Part shown: one piece after another, positions 57,554 through 64,000 of the stretch
Numbering within the stretch: the stretch's first letter is position 1
Layout of the letters: every line of letters begins with the position of its first letter
Source of the DNA: Lota lota
Lineage: Eukaryota > Chordata > Actinopteri > Gadiformes > Lotidae
Reading direction: 5' to 3'
Assembly: GCA_026745465.1 (NCBI GenBank)
Contig: JACYXH010000695.1
Span: 163,501-227,500 of the forward strand
Length of the DNA stretch: 64,000 nt
Translations under genes and position numbers: made by a program
Notes under the pieces: generated by a model
What the model saw: only the letters and a program-made list of their open reading frames with translations
What the model was told of the DNA's origin: nothing
Database searches by the model: none

Positions 57554-58298
57554 GACACTATTAAACACACATTCTTTCCATAGGCAGACACACACGCACA
57601 CAAGCAGACACACAAACACATGCACACACCCACCCACACACACACACACACACGTATGCGCACACACACACAAACACACACACATGCACACACACACACA
57701 CACACACACATAATCACTGTTTAGTAACCACACTCTGCACACTCAAAGAGGACACACCACTGGCTACTCAGGGGGCACCGTAACCCTAGCAACCAAAGAC
57801 GTCATCGCATCACTGGCTTATCGATTATCACTGTGGTCCTCACGCACGCATCCACTGCTCGGATGCGTGTGTGCATGACAGAGACACGTGTGTGTGTGTG
57901 TGTGTGTGCGTTTATGTGTGTGTGTGTGTATGTGTGTGTGTGTGTGTGTGTGAGTGTTGGACCTGCTCTCTATTCAGACAGAAGCACCTTAATGACAACA
58001 TCACATCAACTGCTCTGAAACACTTTGTTTGCACGTAGCAGCAACACGAGAAGCAAGAAGTGTTAAGCTTATGTTAATCCAAACCCTGGGGTTGATTGTA
58101 GCTATCTAACTCTTTCATGTTTTTCTGTGGTTTTCACACACACACACACACACACACACGCTATACTTATAACTGTTTTTGACCTACATGACAGAATGAT
58201 CTACCAGATCTCAAATGACTGAGGTTTATACCCAACCAGTGGATTAGCAAAGCAAAGGAAAGCTTAGGAAAGAGAAACCAATTCCAAACCTGAAATCA

Positions 58299-58339
<41 letters not shown>

Positions 58340-59149
58340 ACCAGCGCACATGTTTTTGAGTAATCATGAACACATTTACTGTGTGGCATCAGCACTAGTT
58401 TATTAGCCTAGTTGTGCTATCTCCAGAAGCACGCCTTCTCCTCTTGCCTTTGAATTCCCTTTTCCTCTGTTGTGACAGCCAGCAGCAGGTCCAGCCATCA
58501 CGACGAAAGGGATAAATCCCATCTAACAACCACCCTCTCCTGCGTCGCCTCTCCTTCAGTGCTCTGGATGAAAAGTCTCCCCTGCTAAAGCATTCCATTA
58601 GCAAGTCAAGGCTAGCATTTATCATGGGAGGAGAGCTAAGAAGTATCTTAAACTATCCCAGCTTGCTCGTAAGACAGCTTGACAGCTCTAGCATTGTCTT
58701 GTCAGCATCGCCAAGATACTGAAAAATATATATACTCCAAGCAATGTCTAGCTTGTTCATCGTTAAAGGCATCCATTTTCATCCTCGCTCGATTTGTTCT
58801 GCTTCATGTTGTTCGATATATAGCCTATTGCTCTCGAATGTAGGATGGTAATAGTGGTGTTGGACCAAAGAAGTCAACTCCATAGAATGAACAGAAGATA
58901 ATATAGAAAAATACATTGAAAATAGGTTGTGTAATAACCCAATATGTCAAGCACTGCATAACACAGTATTACATAGATAGCTATTTATGGCCCATAAAGA
59001 TACAGGCTTTGTCTGCGTTGATCTAAATCATTATCGTATGTGTTATTGTAAGCAGAAAAACGTAAAAAGGATTACAGTATTGTAATTCAACTGACATTTT
59101 CTGAAGTACTCAAATTTCCACATAGCCCCATTCTTCTCGCAACACAATT

Positions 59150-59192
<43 letters not shown>

Positions 59193-62100
59193 CTCTCTCT
59201 CTCTCTCTCACTCTATCTCTCTCACTCTTTCTCTCCCTCTCCATTTTGCTCTCTTTTTACAGACTCCTGCAACATTATATTATTTTCGATGGCGAAAAGA
59301 CTGATGTTAAAGTATAACAGAATACATTATACCCTACCTTCCAAAGGCCATCAAAAAGTGTGGAGCTAAAGGTCAGAAATGGAGAAACAGTGAAGTGTTA
59401 AGATTGAAGAGAGGATATTGTCAACAGAATTGTCAGCAACATCAACTTTAAAGTATCGCAATTCCCATTGCATAAGAACATATCAAACCAATTATCTTCT
59501 GTTACAACCATTAGAGAGAGAAATGATGATGTAAAAATACTACTGCTAAAGTACTATTATTAATACACCATCTGTGTAGTGTAAATATGTATTCACCACA
59601 TGTTGACATGAGAAACCCATCAAGTAATTCAGTGGTAAGCTAATGAGCGTATGAGTACGTTTTGGCGCTATTACATCTGACATTCAATGGCCCATTAGCA
59701 GAATAAATGTTACGGCGGGGCCGATAGTCCACCTACCCAGTCAAGATGGAAGGCAGTGATTTACCAGCAATGGCAATACACCACCTCCCTATATTCTTAA
59801 CAATACATATAAGAGGCATTCTTTTCACTGTAGTTAAGAGATTGGTGGGTGGGCAACGATTGAACTCCCAGGAATCAGCAGAAAGATGAATACAGCAGGT
59901 GTTTCCTTGAGGAAATACCACAGCCCGAAGAATGTGCTAGGCTTAAGCTTCTGAAAAAAAGAACGAAAGCACCGTGGGTTCTGTTGTTGGAGGCTCTGGT
60001 ACAGAGGTTTAACATGCCCTGGTGTGTACCAGACACATCCATTTAGCCTGCAGTGATTTCCTACCTCTGTCACCTTCACTCTCCCTCGTTTTCTGTCAGT
60101 CTGCAGGTACTGGCCCTGGGTTTCCTGTGTCACCTTGCTTTATTCGTTTTGTGTTCACTTCCCACTGGGAGGAATCAGAGACATTCGTATACAATAAAAG
60201 ATGGCTCTATCTATGTCCTTATGTGTTTCTATTCCTCTTGATGCACAACACAAACCAATGGTTTTGTGAAAATGAAACGGCCCATATTCACTCGTCTGAA
60301 CAGAAGAGTAACTGACATTTAAATGTAATGTAATCTAGGAAGAATCTGAGGCATTGTAATGTGAAAACAAAACACTATGTGTCATATGCCATGGTTTTGG
60401 CTGTGTAAGCAAGCCCTTTGGACTTCTAAATTGTAGCCCCCAATCATAGTGGGTGGGCAGGGAAATAAACAAATGAATAAACATTTAAAAAAACAAAACC
60501 GAGTAATTGTTCCTTGACAAAGGACAATTTTAAGTGCCATTTTGCAGGAGCAATTGTGGATAATTGAAAGGTGCTGCTGGAGGAATTCAAGCTAATTAAC
60601 CTCAACCTGCACACAAGTTCATCTTTTGCTATTTCATTAGGTGCCTTCACCACCCTGTTGTTGTTCCCATTGGCCTTAGGCGGGCAGTACTACCGTGTCT
60701 GCCATGAAGCAGTCACAGTGTGTAACTTAGAGGTGACAAACAGTTGGAAAAACAAGCGACTATGACCGTATACTGTTATTGCTGGCTCCAACTAGATTAT
60801 GCTTTTGTCTTCTTTTATGTGTAGTTTCGTACAAGCATTTCCCTGCATGATGTATCTGTATTACTGTGTATGAAAGCAGAAACAAATGTAAACTTGAATA
60901 TAAATGCACCTGTGTGCCTTCATAGTTGCAGTTGATTCTTTCATGAGTTTTCCATGCCACTAAAACCATAATTTGGTGTTATGGAGTCGGTAGACAAAGC
61001 CAACATTTGGTGTGTACTCCAATGATTATACTCTGCAGTCGACATACTGTGGTGACTTCCCTTCAGCAATCAAAATGAAACCTGCCTACCATGCCTTACA
61101 TTAAGCCATGGTGAGTCTAGGCAGGCCGTGGGACCAAGCAGGCTAGGTTCCACCAAATGGGGCCGAGCCTCCGCTAAAGTACTGGCAAAAAAAGCAATTC
61201 AACCGTCAAATCCAATAGGGGAATGTCAACCTGAGTTACCTTGAGGCCCCGGAACTATACAGCAGGCCTTTTCTGTAGCTTCTCATGTCATGGTGGACGC
61301 TAGCCTTTATCTTTGAGTCAGGGTTCAGGAATACTGCCAGATACCCCCCCTAGAGATCTAATACAATGTTAAAGTCGAGGAAAGCGAGTGTGTTGTAGCT
61401 ATACTGAACAAAAGGACATACCGTGCCTTAGCCGTGATTGATTATGGCTGCTGCATCAGTGTAAAAATACAGATACAGCAGCTGTTGTATAAAACTCATG
61501 AGAATGCAGTAATGGGTTTGAACAAATGGCTGTGCGGTATCTTACAGCTGACCTTCAGGTCCATCTCAGCGGTTATCCTCTGGTTGCGAGAAACATGCTT
61601 ACATGTTTGTGACCTGTTAACACTGTGCCCAACCTGATAGAACTAGAAGGAACTGTACGGCCAGCTGTTGGTTGTGATGATGCAACATGATAGATAAATA
61701 CTGTCTGGGGATGGTCCAAAACACTTTATATTGTGACCTTTCAGGTATAAGCATGATGCGTTGATCCATAACCTGACTATTCCTCGCCAGGTTGGACGGC
61801 TATTTCTAGCAATTCAGGGTCTCAAAGTAGCATTACTAATGTGATTGCTGAGGTTGCAGGAAACAGTAGCAGACAGGTGGAAGACACACCACCAGCTATC
61901 ACAGCGTTTGATCTTGGTAGCTGATGAGTGCTACTTTCTATGTCACCAAATATCTTTGTATTTACACAATGTGTCTCAGGTTGTGTAATCTGCCATGGAT
62001 GTATTTTATGCGGTATGTTTGAACCGTGTGAGTCAGGTAAAGGGTATCTGCCTTGGCTACTGTGGAAACACCCCCCCTAGGTCTCATATGTCACGTATTG

Positions 62101-62565
62101 CATGGATTACCAATGTTCTCCCCATAAAGATCCTTCTATTAGACTTTGATTTGACACTCAGAGGCTCCAGGAAATCAAGCTGCTTCCAGCGGGGCCACTA
62201 ATGAAGCACATGCTGCATGGTGATAAATCTCCACACATTGACTGTAGTGCTATTGAAGGAGCTGCCACACTGTCGCAGACCCGTTGGGTCATTATTCATG
62301 TACTCGCACTAATCTGTATTTACATTTGATTGATTGACAGATTAGATTGCTGTGTGGTCTGGCATATTTTGAGGATTCCCCTCTCTCTGTTTTTCTCTTT
62401 CTCTTTCTCTTTCTCTTTCTCTTTCTCTTTCTCTTTCTCTTTCTCTTTGTCTTTGTCTTTGTCTTTGTCTTTGTCTTTCTCTCTCTCCTTCTGCCTCTGC
62501 CTCTGCCTCTGCCTCTGCCTCTGCCTCTGCCTCTGCCTCTGCCTCTGCCTCTGCCTCTGCCTCTG

Positions 62566-62657
<92 letters not shown>

Positions 62658-62911
62658 AGTCTCTCTGTCTCTCTCTCTCTCTTTGCTCTCGCCTCTCTTA
62701 GCGCACGGATACTGCCAGCGTAACCATGGCAACAGTACCGGGGCGGAGGGTTTTGCCGGGGTACCTCGTCCGAAGCAGGACAGATTGGACGTTCCTCGAC
62801 ACCTCTTGTGGCTGTTCTCGGGGGACAGCGCGCAGGACAGCGGATGTTCACACTTGGTGCCCGTCCAGCCCTCCTTACAGTCACACCTGCCACACTGGCA
62901 CTGGCCATGAC
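47908..62911 (-). CDS. itgbl1: itgbl1, integrin beta-like 1, last five coding exons (3' part)
   Basis: Five minus-strand exons (147+117+147+114+89 nt) join in phase 1 throughout and encode the C-terminal 204 residues; human ITGBL1 is 494 aa from memory, so this is about 40% of the protein. ITGBL1 is a secreted extracellular protein made of cysteine-rich integrin-type EGF repeats, related to the integrin beta stalk but without the ligand-binding or membrane domains. Each repeat shows the C-x-C-G-x-C-x-C pattern. The two longer exons add a GW-G-x-x-C segment, the two shorter ones the CECDDR(Q/E)CD segment. The end, CEIWLGTEY, matches the human C-terminus closely. Signal peptide, earlier repeats and promoter lie beyond 64000. 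Intron sizes are 6.6, 4.6, 0.9 and 2.3 kb. The gene converges on fgf14. Confidence 0.95.
48946..49015. repeat. degenerate TAACCC-like tract
   Basis: TAACCCTAACCCTATTACTA followed by further ACTAACCCTA words. Six TAACCC occur within about 65 bp, separated by variable spacers. Confidence 0.7.
49140..49372 (-). mobile_element. tRNA-derived SINE-like remnants
   Basis: On the minus strand, 49326-49336 reads GGTTCAAGTCT, one mismatch from an RNA polymerase III B box, with TGGCTCATAGGC (49356-49367) upstream as a possible A box. A second segment at about 49145-49210 reads TAGTGGCTAGG, then GACTCCCAGCAGAAAGGT and ATTCCC, the order seen in tRNA-derived fish SINEs. Both are degenerate, and no target-site duplications were found. 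Confidence 0.35.
50311..50424 (-). CDS. itgbl1: itgbl1 internal exon, I-EGF repeat
   Basis: 114 nt, acceptor ctggcag, donor gtaatg. It encodes [20 protein letters not shown], then [19 protein letters not shown], nearly the same as the human penultimate repeat. A 52-nt (UG)n tract lies 10 nt upstream of the acceptor in the transcript, and a (CA)-rich tract starts about 23 nt after the donor. Confidence 0.95.
50425..51327 (-). other. itgbl1: itgbl1 intron of 0.9 kb
   Basis: It carries the (CA)26 tract at 50435-50486 and a G-rich stretch at 51265-51300 next to the upstream donor. Apart from these I see unique A/T-rich DNA without a gene. Confidence 0.85.
50435..50486. repeat. (AC)26 at an itgbl1 acceptor
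   Basis: Uninterrupted AC, read as (UG)n in the itgbl1 transcript, 10 nt upstream of the exon at 50311-50424. Confidence 0.95.
51328..51474 (-). CDS. itgbl1: itgbl1 internal exon, I-EGF repeat
   Basis: 147 nt, acceptor ccccag, donor gtgagc. It encodes [20 protein letters not shown], then [18 protein letters not shown] and DGVLCSGKG. The NQSK sequence is a possible N-glycosylation site (N-x-S). Unlike its neighbours it is not flanked by dinucleotide repeats; a G-rich stretch lies at 51265-51300. Confidence 0.95.
53876..54231. repeat. degenerate TG minisatellite
   Basis: About 355 bp of TG-rich sequence in which the word (G)CATGGTCT(G/T)TG recurs near 53957, 53999, 54115 and 54165. Confidence 0.85.
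55867..56005. repeat. compound (TG)n downstream of an itgbl1 donor
   Basis: TG-rich, pure at about 55975-56005. It reads as (CA)n in the itgbl1 transcript, about 90 nt after the donor at 56093. Confidence 0.9.
56094..56210 (-). CDS. itgbl1: itgbl1 internal exon, I-EGF repeat
   Basis: 117 nt, acceptor tttgcag, donor gtaagc. It encodes [20 protein letters not shown], then [18 protein letters not shown], equivalent to the human [21 protein letters not shown] segment. A (CA)n tract on the plus strand, read as (UG)n in the transcript, ends 6 nt before the acceptor AG. Confidence 0.95.
56217..56241. repeat. (AC)12 abutting an itgbl1 acceptor
   Basis: It reads as (UG)n in the transcript, ending 6 nt before the acceptor AG at 56211-56212. 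Confidence 0.95.
56423..56578. repeat. compound (CA)n microsatellite
   Basis: CA dinucleotides with ATGCATGC-type interruptions, pure at 56519-56578. Confidence 0.9.
56923..56953. repeat. G31 homopolymer
   Basis: Thirty-one consecutive G. Confidence 0.95.
62395..62690. repeat. compound (CTCTTT)9(GTCTTT)5(CTGCCT)13(CT)n block
   Basis: Nine CTCTTT (62395-62448), five GTCTTT (62449-62478), thirteen CTGCCT (62491-62568), then CT to 62646 and imperfect CT to 62690. It lies 75 nt beyond the donor of the itgbl1 exon at 62765. Confidence 0.95.
62765..62911 (-). CDS. itgbl1: itgbl1 internal exon, I-EGF repeat
   Basis: 147 nt between acceptor tgtgcag and donor gtaccc, phase 1 at both ends. It encodes [20 protein letters not shown], then [18 protein letters not shown] and NLSCFGRG. 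It matches the human repeat GHGQCNCGRCDCKAGWYG. It is the most upstream itgbl1 exon in this window. It sits between pyrimidine repeats on one side and purine repeats on the other. Confidence 0.95.
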
Positions 62912-63416
62912 CTGCACACAAGGTAGTGAGAGAGAGAGACGCACAGAGACAGAGACAGAGAGAGAGAGAGAGAGAGACACACACACACACACACGCACAT
63001 AGGAACAGAGACACAGAGAGAGAGATAAAGAGAGAGGAAGAGAGAAAGCAACAAAGACATTCAGATAGAAAGAGAGAAACAGGATGAGAGAGAGAGGGAG
63101 AGAGAGGGGGGCAGAGAGAGAGAAATTGACAGGACAGAGACAGAGATATAGAGACGACATAAAGAGAGATGAAAAAGAGCGGTCAAAAGGGTGTCTTATG
63201 GATTGACAGGGAGGACAAATGGAAGAGAGATGTATAAAAGGCTGGGTGGATGGATGGATGAGATAATTGATTAACTGGCAGATGGGTGGGTGGATGAGAT
63301 GGTGAGGAGTGGAGAGAAGGATGAGAGGAGAATTTACTGTTCCAACAACATGGGCTTTATCTGTCTGTGGCCCCTAAGCCTCTATGTGAGCGTTATTGAT
63401 GACATCAATACAGAGT

Positions 63417-63458
<42 letters not shown>

Positions 63459-64000
63459 ACTTAATAAACTTACCCAAATAATGTTGAGTTGGAATGTGCT
63501 GTATCTGTATTATCTGGTGTATTATGTGGCAACGAGCCATGCAGTGCTACAATGCTAGTGTTGACTGTATCGTAACACTATGCCAAAGGTGTTAAGATTA
63601 ATTTCAGGAATGATAATTGTAAGACTAACAAATAGTAGGCACATAGCCTAATATCCATCACATTTAGTGGTTAGTGAAATAGAACGAAAGGTCATTGCCG
63701 CCATTTACATTTTTTACTTTTTATTGAAAGTGAACTTTTGTAGTGAGAAAACGATTCAATTTGGGAAAATGTCATCTCAACAACATCTCACCAAAATCAC
63801 GACTCAAGTTTTTGTTTCTATAAAACAAATTGGAAGCATAAGCTTAGCTCGATATGTAGATCACATATATTGTGGTCATAGTGTTCTGGACTTTGGGAAT
63901 CCTCCTTTTCTATGTTAATCTTTTAACATAGAAAAAGGTAAATTTCCAGCAGGTATATGCTCATGGAAACGAGCAGGAGAGAAGACAGACCTGAACAGAA
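62912..64000 (-). other. itgbl1: itgbl1 intron running off the right edge
   Basis: Purine-rich on the plus strand, with GA/CA tracts at 62927-62995 and 63416-63460, then unique DNA. The next upstream itgbl1 exon (expected motif CECDERDC) is not present before 64000. Confidence 0.8.
62927..62995. repeat. (GA)n/(CA)n before an itgbl1 acceptor
   Basis: GAGA units with CAGAGA interruptions, then CA. It reads as a CU-rich polypyrimidine tract upstream of the acceptor in the itgbl1 transcript. Confidence 0.9.

Larger units (their letters stand above)
56211..62764 (-). other. itgbl1: itgbl1 intron of 6.6 kb
   Basis: Contains (CA)n at 56217-56241, 56423-56578 and 57523-57715, a G31 run at 56923-56953, (TG)n at 57888-57952 and 58302-58338, (CT)n at 59151-59222 and the compound hexanucleotide block at 62395-62690. 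The rest is unique A/T-rich DNA with no recognisable exon. Confidence 0.85.

Noticed and set aside
62292..63014. 240-codon minus-strand open frame rich in Arg, Glu and Lys
   Set aside because: It includes the real itgbl1 exon by chance read-through of the donor at 62764. The rest is translated GA and hexanucleotide repeat.

Overview
The window is vertebrate nuclear DNA, most likely from a ray-finned (teleost) fish. It carries parts of two multi-exon genes with clean GT-AG introns. The introns are short (1-19 kb), and the DNA is crowded with (CA)n, (GA)n and homopolymer G/C tracts. There are no operons, ribosome binding sites, phage genes or CRISPR arrays. I cannot name the species.

Left part (1-13426): non-coding DNA ending in a CpG-rich promoter and 5' leader. 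Middle (13427-42864, plus strand): the complete five-exon coding sequence of fgf14, A-type (1a) isoform, 258 codons. It encodes an intracellular FGF homologous factor that binds voltage-gated sodium channels. Exons are 13427-13619, 21304-21414, 22582-22685, 41367-41565 and 42695-42864. After its stop come about 5 kb of 3' UTR and intergenic DNA.

Right part (47908-64000, minus strand): the last five coding exons of itgbl1 (integrin beta-like 1), which encodes a secreted protein built from integrin-type EGF repeats. Exons are 62765-62911, 56094-56210, 51328-51474, 50311-50424 and 47908-47996. The 5' part of the gene lies beyond the right edge. The two genes converge tail to tail, the same neighbourhood as human 13q33 (FGF14/ITGBL1). 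They are not known to act in one pathway; the linkage is inherited synteny.

Mobile DNA is sparse and decayed: a frameshifted LINE reverse-transcriptase fragment (28560-28743), tRNA-SINE-like remnants (49140-49372) and several perfect hairpins. The observations most worth a second look concern repeats and splicing. Three acceptor sites abut (UG)n tracts. Three itgbl1 exons are bracketed by mutually complementary simple repeats. A palindromic, two-strand poly(A) signal sits between the convergent genes. fgf14 has an Ala9 insertion in its C-terminal tail. I found no convincing new gene system; most long open frames here are microsatellite artefacts.
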